Shown here: in pieces, positions 1 to 7,727 of the stretch
How the letters are laid out: every line of letters begins with the position of its first letter
Position numbering within the stretch: the first letter of the stretch is position 1
Source: Candidatus Brachybacterium merdavium
Lineage (GTDB): Bacteria > Actinomycetota > Actinomycetes > Actinomycetales > Dermabacteraceae
Direction of reading: 5' to 3'
Assembly (NCBI GenBank): GCA_019118275.1
Contig: DWZH01000087.1
Location: 62,001 to 126,000, forward strand
Length of the DNA stretch: 64,000 nucleotides
The notes under the pieces: generated by a model
Seen by the model: the letters and a program-made list of their open reading frames with translations, nothing else
Told to the model about the DNA's origin: nothing
The model's database searches: none
Made by a program: the position numbers and the translations under genes

Positions 1-1707
1 CACGCGCTGCTTCTCCTCGGCGCCCAGTCGCCCGTGGAGCAGATCGATCCGGGCCCCGGCCAGCTCGGGTCGATCGGCCAGTCGCGAGACGGTCTCGGTG
101 ACGCCGCGGGGCGGCGGGGCCGGCTCCTCGCCGTCCTCCCCCGCGAACAGGGCCTGCGGCAGTGCGTCCTCGGAATTCTCGTCGATCCGGGCGCACACCA
201 CGAACACCTGGCGACCGGCCGCGATCTCCTCGCCGGCGCGCTGCCACATGCGCTGCTCCCACGCGACGCGGCCTTCATGGACCACGAAGCTGGTGACCCC
301 GGCACGCTCTCCGGGGCTCTCCCTCAAGGTCAGCACGTCGAGGTCCCCGACGGTCGACAGCGCGGCCGTGCGCGGGATCGGGGTCGCGGTCATCACGATC
401 ACGTGCGGGCTCTGGCCCTGTGGCCCCTTCTCGCGCAGCCTGCGCCGGTGATCGACGCCGAAACGGTGCTGCTCGTCGATCACCACCAGCCCCAAGGAGG
501 CGAACTCGACCGACTCGGTGAGCAGGGCGTGGGTGCCCACGACGATGCCGGCCTGCCCAGAGGTGACGTCCAGGAGGGTCTCGCGGCGCGCGGCAGTGCG
601 CTGGGAGCCGGTCAGCAATCGCACCCGGGTGGCGTCGGGGTGGCCGTCCAGGCGACCGGCGGCGGCGAGGTCCCCCAGCAGCTCGGTCAGGGTCCGGTGA
701 TGCTGTTCGGCCAGGACCTCGGTCGGTGCCAGCAGCGCCGCCTGGTGCCCGGAATCCACCGCTCGCAGCATCGCCCGCAGCGCCACCACCGTCTTGCCCG
801 ATCCGACGTCGCCCTGCAGCAGCACCGAGCTGGGATGGGTGCGCTGAACCCGTTCGACCAGCTCCCGGCCCACCTCCTGCTGACCGCGGGTGAGACGGAA
901 GGGCAGGCGCTGGTCGAAGGCGGGCTGCAGCGGGCCCTCGGCCGTGAGAGAGGGGGCCGGGGTGCGGGCGTCGATCGCACGGCGCTGGCCGAAGATCGTC
1001 TGCAGGACGAAGGCCTCCTCGAAGGCCATGTAGCGTGTTCCGGCGGCGGCATCGCTCTCGGTCCAGGGTGCGTGCAGCTTCTCGACCGCGTCGTCGAGCG
1101 GGAGGATGCCGCGGGCATCGAGCACCTCCTGCGGCACCGGGTGCAGCAGACTGCCAGCGAACTCCAGTCCCTTCTGGGTGGCCGAGCGCATGGTGGCCTG
1201 TTTGATGTTCTGCTTGAGAGGGTAGACGGGCAGCGGGCGCATCGCCTCGCGCCGCCCCTGCGGGGTGTCCTCGAACTCCTCGTACTGGGGGTGGGTGAGC
1301 TGCGGGTGGCCTCGCTGGTCCCGCCGTGCCTGGCCGCGCACCAGGATCTGGGTACCGCGAGCCAGGCGGCCCCGGTGCCATTCCACCTGGTGCGGCCTGG
1401 TCAGGAAGAAGGTCAGGGTCAGCTGCTCGTCGCCGTCGGAGACCTCGGCCTCCAAGATGAAGCCATGACGGCTGCGCATCCTGCGATCCTTCACCTCGAG
1501 CACATGCACAATCGCGCTCATCTCCTCACCCTCGCGGACCTCCCGCAGGGACCGCAGCGGGGCCGGGACGCTGTAGCGGCGCGGCGCGAAACGCATCATC
1601 GCGTCGAGGTCGCGCACCCCGAAGGAGGCCATGGCCCTCGACTCCTTGGGGGTCAGCAGCTCCCTCAGCGACATCGAGCCGTGCGGCGCCGCCTGCTTCC
1701 TGGCCAT
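1..1707 (-). CDS. recG: ATP-dependent DNA helicase RecG (3' part cut by window edge)
   Basis: RecG remodels stalled replication forks and branched recombination intermediates. Reading leftward from an ATG at 1707, 569 codons are open to the window edge; a full RecG has roughly 700 or more residues, so the C-terminus lies outside. The N-terminal wedge/OB region is followed by Walker A GDVGSGKT near residue 300 and the DEQH box (VVIDEQHRFG) near residue 410, which is the RecG form of motif II, then the TATPIPRT motif. An AGGAGG ribosome site sits at 1713-1718, six bases before the start. rpmB lies upstream on the other strand, a common actinobacterial neighbourhood. Identity is firm; only the 3' end is missing. 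Confidence 0.96.
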   Translation of the reverse strand, partial: MARKQAAPHGSMSLRELLTPKESRAMASFGVRDLDAMMRFAPRRYSVPAPLRSLREVREGEEMSAIVHVLEVKDRRMRSRHGFILEAEVSDGDEQLTLTFFLTRPHQVEWHRGRLARGTQILVRGQARRDQRGHPQLTHPQYEEFEDTPQGRREAMRPLPVYPLKQNIKQATMRSATQKGLEFAGSLLHPVPQEVLDARGILPLDDAVEKLHAPWTESDAAAGTRYMAFEEAFVLQTIFGQRRAIDARTPAPSLTAEGPLQPAFDQRLPFRLTRGQQEVGRELVERVQRTHPSSVLLQGDVGSGKTVVALRAMLRAVDSGHQAALLAPTEVLAEQHHRTLTELLGDLAAAGRLDGHPDATRVRLLTGSQRTAARRETLLDVTSGQAGIVVGTHALLTESVEFASLGLVVIDEQHRFGVDHRRRLREKGPQGQSPHVIVMTATPIPRTAALSTVGDLDVLTLRESPGERAGVTSFVVHEGRVAWEQRMWQRAGEEIAAGRQVFVVCARIDENSEDALPQALFAGEDGEEPAPPPRGVTETVSRLADRPELAGARIDLLHGRLGAEEKQRV

Positions 1708-2045
1708 CGCGTCCTCCTGCCCGATCCGCCGGTGCCCGGCACCGCTGTGCTGTCCCGGTTCGCTGCCCTCACGACGCAGACCCTGCGTGCGATGATGGAA
1801 CCGACCGGGACCATCGTGCCAGGCCCCTGTGACGCTGTGGTGGAATGCACAGGCAACGGCCTGCACCTTCCCTTCTGGGGAGGACTCCTTGTGGGATACA
1901 CTTCCGTGGTTGCCCTGATCTTCGCGACCGCTCGTGCGTGCGGCCCGAGGTCACCGGCTCCTGAGAAGGCTCCCGCTCTGCTGGCCGGTGAGCACTCGCA
2001 GGGACGGGGGCACCCGTACAGATTTCGATTCTTCAGGAGACGACA
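1708..2045. other. Intergenic region between divergent recG and rpmB
   Basis: These 338 bases separate two divergent genes and must hold both promoters. The only clear signals are the recG ribosome site at 1713-1718 and an AGGAGA site at 2035-2040 ahead of rpmB. I saw no convincing small gene, RNA or strong hairpin. Confidence 0.5.
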
Positions 2046-2240
2046 GTGGCTTCCACGTGTGACATCTGCGCCAAGGGCCCGAGGTTCGGCAAGACCGTGT
2101 CCCACTCGCACCGCCGCCACTCGCGCCGCTGGAACCCGAACATCCAGTCCGTGCGGGCCATGGTCAACGGCACCAGCAAGCGTCTGAACGTGTGCACCTC
2201 CTGCCTCAAGGCAGGCAAGGTGTCCAAGCTCAGCGCCTGA
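2046..2240 (+). CDS. rpmB: 50S ribosomal protein L28, zinc-binding (C+) form
   Basis: A structural protein of the large ribosomal subunit. The 64-residue product starts at a GTG (2046) with AGGAGA at 2035-2040. It carries two CxxC pairs, C5/C8 and C50/C53, which mark the zinc-ribbon (C+) form of L28. The N-terminal CDICAKGPRFG and the basic SHSHRRHSRR segment are typical. Some actinobacteria keep a second, cysteine-free L28 used in zinc starvation; whether this genome does cannot be seen here. A hairpin terminator follows at 2269-2297. Confidence 0.97.
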   Translation: MASTCDICAKGPRFGKTVSHSHRRHSRRWNPNIQSVRAMVNGTSKRLNVCTSCLKAGKVSKLSA

Positions 2241-2268
2241 GCGAGCGGCACCGGCCGACTCATCCCGC

Positions 2269-2297
2269 GAGCCCTCTCCCGATCCGGGAGGGGGCTC
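2269..2297 (+). terminator. rpmB terminator hairpin
   Basis: A 12-base-pair stem (arms 2269-2280 and 2286-2297, one G-U pair) closes a five-base loop, 28 bases after the rpmB stop. There is no long T run, as is common in high-GC actinobacteria. It separates rpmB from the riboswitch transcript. Confidence 0.6.
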
Positions 2298-2356
2298 TCG
2301 TGCGTCCCGAGGAGAGCGGCACCACCACATCGCCGCTGGTCAGGTCTGATCCAGGG

Positions 2357-2362
2357 TAGGAT
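2357..2362 (+). promoter_or_regulatory. Possible -10 box for the glycine riboswitch transcript
   Basis: TAGGAT matches the TAnnnT pattern and lies about 30 bases before the first aptamer. No convincing -35 box was found at normal spacing, so this is only a candidate. Confidence 0.3.
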
Positions 2363-2393
2363 GTGGGACGAACAATCGAATACGCCGTCGATG

Positions 2394-2567
2394 CGCAGCG
2401 GGAGAGTCCCGCCATGGCGGGCGCCGTAGGAGCAACCTCCCCGGGAATCTCTCAGGCCCCCTCACCGCTGCGCGAGGTGACTCTGGAAAGCACCCCATCG
2501 GGTGCACCCAAGGTGTAAACGGGCCCGGCCCGCGAAACTCTCAGGTCCGATGACAGAGCGGGGAACT
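2394..2567 (+). promoter_or_regulatory. Tandem glycine riboswitch
   Basis: Two aptamers lie back to back. The first runs from about 2394, with GCGGGAGAG, GCCGTAGGAGCAA and AATCTCTCAGGCC (ending near 2470). The second starts at GACTCTGGAAAGC (2479) and has CCCAAGGTGTAAACG, GAAACTCTCAGGTCC and GATGACAGAGCGGGGA. The paired CTCTCAGG blocks and the two GAG/CTC P1 stems are the hallmarks of the gcvT-type glycine riboswitch family. It sits in the leader of a DMT transporter gene rather than a glycine cleavage gene. Element boundaries are estimates by eye. Confidence 0.92.
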
Positions 2568-2579
2568 GCCCCTGTCGTC

Positions 2580-2612
2580 GGGCGCCGTGTCATGGCGCCC
2601 TCCTGTGAGGAG
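2580..2612 (+). promoter_or_regulatory. Expression platform of the riboswitch: hairpin plus RBS-masking hairpin
   Basis: A perfect 7-bp hairpin (GGGCGCC 2580-2586 / GGCGCCC 2594-2600) is followed at once by CTCCT-GTG-AGGAG (2600-2612). The right arm of the second hairpin is the ribosome site (GAGGAG, 2607-2612) of the GTG start at 2618. There is no T run, so translational control through masking of the ribosome site is more likely than termination. The mechanism is inferred from base pairing only. Confidence 0.55.
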
Positions 2613-2617
2613 TCTCC

Positions 2618-3619
2618 GTGGTCCAGATCGGTTCGGCGCGCCGGAGTGCGCCCACACCGGCTCGCCCCGCCCCCGTTGCCCGCCGGACGGCCAACCGCCG
2701 TCTCGGGATCGTCGCCGTGCTCATCTCCACCGTCGGGATGGGGCTGTCCGGTCTGTTCGCGCGCCTGGCCACGCCGGAAGGTGCCGCCACCGGGGAGGCT
2801 CTCACCCTGGGCCGGATGGGGGTGGGCGCGCTGGGGATGCTCGCGATTCTCGCCATGACGGGGCGCCTGTCTCAGCTGAAGGTGAGATTGTCGGGGTCCG
2901 TCGTGCTGGGCGGGCTGCTCCTGGGCCTGTCGCTGTCGACCTATCTGTCGGCCACCGTCCTCACCGACCTCTCCCGTGCCGTCGTGCTCCACTACCTGGG
3001 ACCGGTGCTGTCGACGGTGCTGGCCCGGGTGGTGCTCAAGGAGCGCATCTCCCCTGCGGACGCGCTCTCGCTGGGCGTCAGCTTCCTGGGGATGATGCTC
3101 GCCGCGGGAATCCTGGGGACCGGGACCCCGGTGGGCACCGGGCAGGACACGCTCGGCACCCTGCTCGCTCTCGCCTCGGGCGTCTTCTATGGTGCGGCGC
3201 TGCTGTGCTACCGATTCCGCTCGGACATGCCGGCTGATGCGCGCAGCTTCTGGAACTTCGCCTTCGGTGCCGTCGCCACAGCCGGCCTGGTGGCGGTGGT
3301 GCGACCCGATCTGTCCGGGATGACCGTGACGAACTGGGCCTTCGCTGGAGCCTTCTTCCTGATCTGCGGGCTGCTGGCTCTGGGGATGCTGGTGGTGGCC
3401 GGCAAGCATCTGCGCGCCGCGGAGCTGTCCGGACTCTCGTTCACCGAGGTGATCGTGGCGACCACGGTGGGCGCCCTGGTGTTCGCCGAGCCGTTCAGCG
3501 TGCCGGTGGCCCTGGGGATCGTGCTGATCATGGTGGCGGCGGTGGTTCCGCTGGTCAGCGGCAGTCGAGCGAGTGCTCGGGCAGAGGGAGCCGGGGAGCC
3601 CGTGGGCGCCGGTGCGTGA
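2618..3619 (+). CDS. DMT/EamA-family transporter under glycine riboswitch control
   Basis: A membrane protein of 333 residues with about ten hydrophobic segments arranged as two EamA repeats (roughly residues 30-160 and 175-315), as in drug/metabolite exporters. The start is the GTG at 2618, five bases after GAGGAG. The leading 25 residues are polar and rich in Pro, Ala and Arg. The only specific clue to substrate is the tandem glycine riboswitch in its leader, which points to export or handling of glycine or a related amino acid. Rhamnose- or chloramphenicol-type names often given to this family have no support here. Function as a glycine-responsive transporter is inference; the family is clear. 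Confidence 0.85.
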   Translation: MVQIGSARRSAPTPARPAPVARRTANRRLGIVAVLISTVGMGLSGLFARLATPEGAATGEALTLGRMGVGALGMLAILAMTGRLSQLKVRLSGSVVLGGLLLGLSLSTYLSATVLTDLSRAVVLHYLGPVLSTVLARVVLKERISPADALSLGVSFLGMMLAAGILGTGTPVGTGQDTLGTLLALASGVFYGAALLCYRFRSDMPADARSFWNFAFGAVATAGLVAVVRPDLSGMTVTNWAFAGAFFLICGLLALGMLVVAGKHLRAAELSGLSFTEVIVATTVGALVFAEPFSVPVALGIVLIMVAAVVPLVSGSRASARAEGAGEPVGAGA

Positions 3620-3643
3620 CGGCCCGAGCGACCTCGCCGACAA

Positions 3644-3661
3644 ACAGCGTCTTCACGCTGT
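3644..3661. terminator. Small hairpin between convergent genes
   Basis: A 7-bp stem ACAGCGT / ACGCTGT with a CTTC tetraloop lies 24 bases after the transporter stop, between convergent genes. There is no T run. It could end transcription from either side, but evidence is limited to the pairing. Confidence 0.35.
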
Positions 3662-3764
3662 ACTCATATGATTCGTGGATAAGTGCTGTGTCATGGCCGT
3701 CGCGGCCGCGGGACGCGACCACCGCAGCGACTCCCATCGAGCAGGGAGCGCGGTCACGGGCACC

Positions 3765-4844
3765 TCAGACCTCGACCTCGGCCCCCTCGAAGGTCGAGGT
3801 GTCGATGACCACGCGGAACTTCACATCACCGGCGACCACCCGCTCGTAGGCGGCGTCGGCCCCGTCGATCCCCACGGTCTCGATGACGGCCGCCAAACCG
3901 TGCTCGGCGCAGAAGTCGAGCATCTCCTGGGTCTCCTCGATGCCGCCGATGTTCGATCCGGCCAGGACTTTGTTGTTGCCGATCAGGGAGCCGAAACCCA
4001 CGGACTGCGGGGCGGGCGGCAGGCCGACCACCGTCATCACGCCGCGCGGTGCCAGCAGCTGCAGGAAGCGATCGACGTCGATATCGGCGCTGATGGTGTT
4101 CAGGATCAGATCGAACTGGCCGCGGTGGTCGCGGAAGAAGTTCTCCTCGGTCGTGGCCAGCACGCGCGCGGCCCCCAGTTCGAGGGCCTCCTTCTCCTTG
4201 CGCAGGGTGCGGGTGAGGACGGTGACCTCGGCGCCCATTGCGGCGGCGATCTGCACACCCATGTGGCCCAGGCCCCCGAGCCCCAGCACTGCGACCTGCT
4301 TGGGGCGTCCGTCGATCCTCTCGCCGGCGCCCCACCGCGCCAGCGGCGAGTACGAGGTGATGCCTGCACACAGCAGCGGTGCGGCGACATCGAAGGCCAT
4401 CGCATCCGGGATGCGCAGCACGAATCGCTCGTTGACGACCACCTTCTCGGCGTAGCCGCCCTGGGTGATGGTCCCGTCGACATCGGTGGCGTTGTAGGTG
4501 CCCACGTTCCCCTCGAGGCAGCTCTGCTCGAATCCCGCACGGCACTCCTGGCAGGTGCCGCAGGAGTTGACCAGGCAGCCCACGCCGACGCGATCGCCGA
4601 CCTTCCAGGCCGTCACGGCCTCACCGACCTCTTCGACGACGCCGGCGATCTCATGGCCGACGGTCAGCGGGAAGTGCGCCTCGCCCCACTCGTTGCGGAT
4701 GGTGTGGATGTCGCTGTGGCAGATCCCGGCGGCCCTGATGTCGATGACCACGTCATCGGGCCGGGGATCGCGCCGCTCGATGGTCGCGACCCGGAACGGC
4801 TGATCCGGTCCGGTCTTCTGCAGGGCCTTGACGGTGATCGGCAT
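3765..4844 (-). CDS. Zinc-dependent alcohol dehydrogenase (MDR family, NAD(P)-dependent)
   Basis: An oxidoreductase interconverting alcohols and aldehydes with NAD(P). I chose the ATG at 4844 (359 residues), nine bases after GGAGG, over an upstream in-frame ATG that adds 28 unlike residues. Catalytic zinc ligands are C42 and the H64-E65 pair; structural zinc ligands are C95, C98, C101 and C109. The Rossmann motif GLGGLGHMG follows near residue 180. The GVGCLVNSCGTCQEC stretch and the IDVDRFLQLLAPRG segment resemble the cinnamyl-alcohol/YahK-like group, often NADPH-linked. It stands alone between the transporter and thiL and is not part of the usual thiL-rpmB block. Substrate cannot be told. 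Confidence 0.9.
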   Translation of the reverse strand: MPITVKALQKTGPDQPFRVATIERRDPRPDDVVIDIRAAGICHSDIHTIRNEWGEAHFPLTVGHEIAGVVEEVGEAVTAWKVGDRVGVGCLVNSCGTCQECRAGFEQSCLEGNVGTYNATDVDGTITQGGYAEKVVVNERFVLRIPDAMAFDVAAPLLCAGITSYSPLARWGAGERIDGRPKQVAVLGLGGLGHMGVQIAAAMGAEVTVLTRTLRKEKEALELGAARVLATTEENFFRDHRGQFDLILNTISADIDVDRFLQLLAPRGVMTVVGLPPAPQSVGFGSLIGNNKVLAGSNIGGIEETQEMLDFCAEHGLAAVIETVGIDGADAAYERVVAGDVKFRVVIDTSTFEGAEVEV

Positions 4845-4967
4845 GGGGGTGGTCCTCCGGGACGGGGCTGAATGGTGCACGGGGTGCGCGGCACGCGAGG
4901 TGCCCGGCGCCGACAGCCTATCCATCACTCGTGGTCAGGAGGCGTATCGCACGGGGGAGAAGACCGG

Positions 4968-5981
4968 TCATCCGAAGTGGTCGAAACCCTCGCCGACGAT
5001 GGGGCGTCCGCCCAGCGTCATGGCGCGGCCCGGTGCCTGCGAGGTCCGCAGGCGGCCGATCACCCGGAACCCCGGGGGCACCCGACCGGGGGCGAAGGCC
5101 GCGAGCATCGCATGCTCCTCGGCGCCGTGGAGCACCCACTGCCAGGGATCGGCCCCGAGCTCGGCGGCCAGCGGTGCCAGGGCGCGCACATCCGGGGCCA
5201 GGGCCTGTTCATCGAGGTCGATGGCGACCTGTGAGGCCGCGGCCAGGCGTCCGCCGTCGCGGATCAGCCCGTCCGACAGGTCCATCATGGCGTGCGCCGA
5301 GCGGCCCGCGGTCCAGCCGAGACTGAGCTGCGGGTCCGGGGCGTTGTGCCAGACCACCAGATCGGCGGCCGCGGGATCCTGGATCCCCTCGAGCTGGATG
5401 CCGGGGTGGGCGGGATCGCTCTCGTCGACCCGGACGCGCCCGGCCAGCACCAGCGCCAGACCCGCGGCGGAGCGGCCCAGGCGGTCGGTGCCGATCGCCA
5501 GGACGTCCCCGGGGCGGGCTCCGGAGCGGAGCACCGCGGGCCGACCCTCCTCGAGGGCGCCCACCGCGGTGACGGTCACGGTCAGCTGCTGGGCGCGCCC
5601 CAGGTCCCCGCCGACGATCCGGGCCCCGTCGGCCTCCGCCCGGTGGGCCAGCCCGATGGTCAGCTGCTCGAAGGACGATGCGGGGGTGCTCACCGGGGCG
5701 GACAGAGCTGCCACCAGGGCCACCGGCCGAGCTCCCATGGCGGCGACGTCGGCCAGGTTCTGAACGGCGGCCTTGTGGCCGATCCAGCGACCCGCCGTGG
5801 TGCGGGGCAGGAAGTCATACCCGTCGACCAGCGTGTCGGTGGTCACCACCAGGCGCTCGGAGGGCAGCCGCACCACCGCGGCGTCGTCTCCGGGGCCCAC
5901 CTCGATCTGCTCGCCGTCGGCCAGGTGGGGGAGCATGCGAGCCAGGAGGCCCGCTTCCCCGAGATGTGTGTCGCCTGCCAT
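4968..5981 (-). CDS. thiL: Thiamine-monophosphate kinase
   Basis: ThiL phosphorylates thiamine monophosphate to the active cofactor thiamine diphosphate, using ATP. The 337-residue product has the AIR-synthase-like fold marks: GPGDDAAVV (29-37), the acidic TTDTLVDGYDF run, GHKAAVQNLADVAAMG and GGDLGRA, with MDLSDGLIRD in the C-terminal half. These acidic residues bind Mg-ATP and the phosphate. It is divergent from the DUF3515 lipoprotein gene, with only 64 bases between starts. It sits in the conserved actinobacterial ddl-DUF3515-thiL order. Confidence in identity is high. Confidence 0.96.
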   Translation of the reverse strand: MAGDTHLGEAGLLARMLPHLADGEQIEVGPGDDAAVVRLPSERLVVTTDTLVDGYDFLPRTTAGRWIGHKAAVQNLADVAAMGARPVALVAALSAPVSTPASSFEQLTIGLAHRAEADGARIVGGDLGRAQQLTVTVTAVGALEEGRPAVLRSGARPGDVLAIGTDRLGRSAAGLALVLAGRVRVDESDPAHPGIQLEGIQDPAAADLVVWHNAPDPQLSLGWTAGRSAHAMMDLSDGLIRDGGRLAAASQVAIDLDEQALAPDVRALAPLAAELGADPWQWVLHGAEEHAMLAAFAPGRVPPGFRVIGRLRTSQAPGRAMTLGGRPIVGEGFDHFG

Positions 5982-6045
5982 GGCCCCCAGTGTGCCGGAT
6001 GCGCGTGCTCACCTCGTGCACGGGTGTCCCGGGTACCCTCGACGG

Positions 6046-6591
6046 GTGCTCGCTCCGCTCCGCTCCCTCCTGCCGGACGTCCGCCTGCCGGGCTCCCGTC
6101 TCCCGGGCCCCCGTCTGCCGGCCCTCGCCGGCATCTGCCTGCTGACAGCGGGTCTGGCGGGCTGCGGCACGGTGCGGGTGCCCGCCGGGGAATTCGCGAG
6201 CGATCCTGTATGCGCACAGATCGTGATGGGCGCCCCTGAGCAGATGCTGGAGATGGACCGGGTGGAGACCTCCAGCCAGGGCACGGTTGCCTGGGGCAGC
6301 GGGGACGACACCGTGGTGATGCGGTGCGGTGTGATCCCTCCCGGCCCCACCACTGATCAGTGCACCCGGCTCGAGGACGGTGCGGGGGTGCAGGTCGACT
6401 GGATCATCCAGGAGCTGGATGGCGGCGTCCTGCAGTACACGACCTATGGTCGTGAACCCGCGATCGACCTCACGGTGCCCATGGAGGCGGCCGGTGATCA
6501 GCCCTCGGCGGTGCCGCTGTCGGTGGCCCGCCTGGTCGAGGACAACATCGAGGCCACCGACCACTGCGTGGGACCCGGCGACGAGGCCTGA
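6046..6591 (+). CDS. DUF3515 family lipoprotein
   Basis: A secreted, membrane-anchored protein of unknown function. I place the start at GTG 6046 (181 residues) because the long open frame upstream runs across the thiL start and the thiL-proximal part looks non-coding. The N-terminus has basic residues and a hydrophobic stretch ending in the lipobox LAGC, giving a lipidated Cys40. The remainder matches the DUF3515 pattern, with cysteines in VMRCGVIPPGP, DQCTRLE and TDHCVG. In actinobacteria this gene is regularly found next to ddl and thiL, as here, which suggests a link to the cell envelope. It converges on ddl, with seven bases between stops. Confidence 0.82.
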   Translation: MLAPLRSLLPDVRLPGSRLPGPRLPALAGICLLTAGLAGCGTVRVPAGEFASDPVCAQIVMGAPEQMLEMDRVETSSQGTVAWGSGDDTVVMRCGVIPPGPTTDQCTRLEDGAGVQVDWIIQELDGGVLQYTTYGREPAIDLTVPMEAAGDQPSAVPLSVARLVEDNIEATDHCVGPGDEA

Positions 6592-6598
6592 GCGCTGC

Positions 6599-7714
6599 TC
6601 AGCGCGGACCCAGGCGGCGCCGGCGCGCCTGCTCGACGAGATCGGTGATCAACTCGGAGTACGGGAGCCCCATGTGCGCCCACAGCACCGGGAACATCGA
6701 GTACGGGGTGAATCCTGGCATCGTGTTGACCTCGTTGGCCAGCACCTGACCGTCCTCGGTCACGAACACGTCCACCCGGGCCAGGCCCTCCAGGCCCAGC
6801 ACCTCGAAGGCCCGGGCCGCCACCTCGCGGACCGCTTCGAGCTGGGCGTCGGGAAGATCGGCGGGGACATCGATGCTGACGGTGCCCTTGCCGAAGTACT
6901 TGGCCTCGTAGTCGTAGAACTCGAGGTCGTCGCCGACCTTGACCTCCCCAGGCACGGTGGTGCGGCATTCGCGGCCGTCGATGCCCTGCAGGACCCCGCA
7001 CTCGATCTCGCGGCCGACGACCGCCTCCTCGATGAGCACCTTGGGATCCTCGGCGAAGGCGTTCTTCAGCGCCAGGTCCAGCTCCGCCGGATCGTTGACC
7101 CGGGTCACGCCCAGACTCGATCCGGCTCGGGCTGGCTTGACGAACCACGGCAGAGGATGGTTCTGGTACAGATGCGCCTGCACCCGGCGGCCCTCTCGGG
7201 CCCACAGGTCCTCGTGGAGCACGATGCCGGGGGCGGTGCCGATGCCGGCGGCGCGGAGCATCTGCTTGGTGGCGGCCTTGTCCATGCTCGCGGCGGAGGC
7301 CAGGACCCCGCTGCCCACGTAGGGGATGTCCAGCATCTCGAGCATGCCCTGGACGGTGCCGTCCTCCCCGTAGGAGCCATGCAGCAGGGGGAAGGCCACG
7401 TCGATCTCGGCGAGCTGCTCGATGCGCCCCTCGCGCACCACGCGCAGGGCGGCCGGGCGGCCGGGGCGGTATCGCTGCTCGGGGAGCAGCACCTCGGGGC
7501 CTTGCGGATCGATCTCCGGGGTGCGGCCGTCGACGAGCGTCCAGTCGGAGGCATCATCGGAGACCAGCAGCCAGCGGCCCTCGCGGGTGATGCCGATGGC
7601 GATCACGTCGTAGCGGTCGCGATCGATCGCGGCGAGGATGCCGCCGGCGGTGACACAGGAGATCCCGTGCTCTCCGCTGCGGCCTCCGAACAGGAGGGCG
7701 ACGGTGGTTCTCAT
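6599..7714 (-). CDS. ddl: D-alanine--D-alanine ligase
   Basis: Joins two D-alanines with ATP to make the dipeptide at the end of peptidoglycan stem peptides. I use the ATG at 7714 (371 residues), where MRTTVALLFGGRSGEH gives the normal Ddl N-terminus; the extra 29 upstream codons lie inside gpsA. Further marks are LHGSYGEDGTVQG, the ATP-grasp segment FVKPARAGSSLGV, and the metal-binding NEVNTMPGFT near residue 330. The start lies 13 bases after the gpsA stop and has no strong ribosome site, so coupling to gpsA translation is likely. It is the last gene of a murA/plsC/gpsA/ddl run. Confidence 0.96.
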   Translation of the reverse strand: MRTTVALLFGGRSGEHGISCVTAGGILAAIDRDRYDVIAIGITREGRWLLVSDDASDWTLVDGRTPEIDPQGPEVLLPEQRYRPGRPAALRVVREGRIEQLAEIDVAFPLLHGSYGEDGTVQGMLEMLDIPYVGSGVLASAASMDKAATKQMLRAAGIGTAPGIVLHEDLWAREGRRVQAHLYQNHPLPWFVKPARAGSSLGVTRVNDPAELDLALKNAFAEDPKVLIEEAVVGREIECGVLQGIDGRECRTTVPGEVKVGDDLEFYDYEAKYFGKGTVSIDVPADLPDAQLEAVREVAARAFEVLGLEGLARVDVFVTEDGQVLANEVNTMPGFTPYSMFPVLWAHMGLPYSELITDLVEQARRRRLGPR

Positions 7715-7727
7715 AGCGGCAGGGTAG

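Noticed and set aside
34..2187. Long plus-strand open frame across recG
   Set aside because: It is the antisense shadow of recG in GC-rich DNA; its translation has no domain and runs through the recG-rpmB promoter region.
3620..3764. Possible small gene between the transporter and the dehydrogenase
   Set aside because: Only short frames without ribosome sites; the stretch is a gap between converging genes with one small hairpin.
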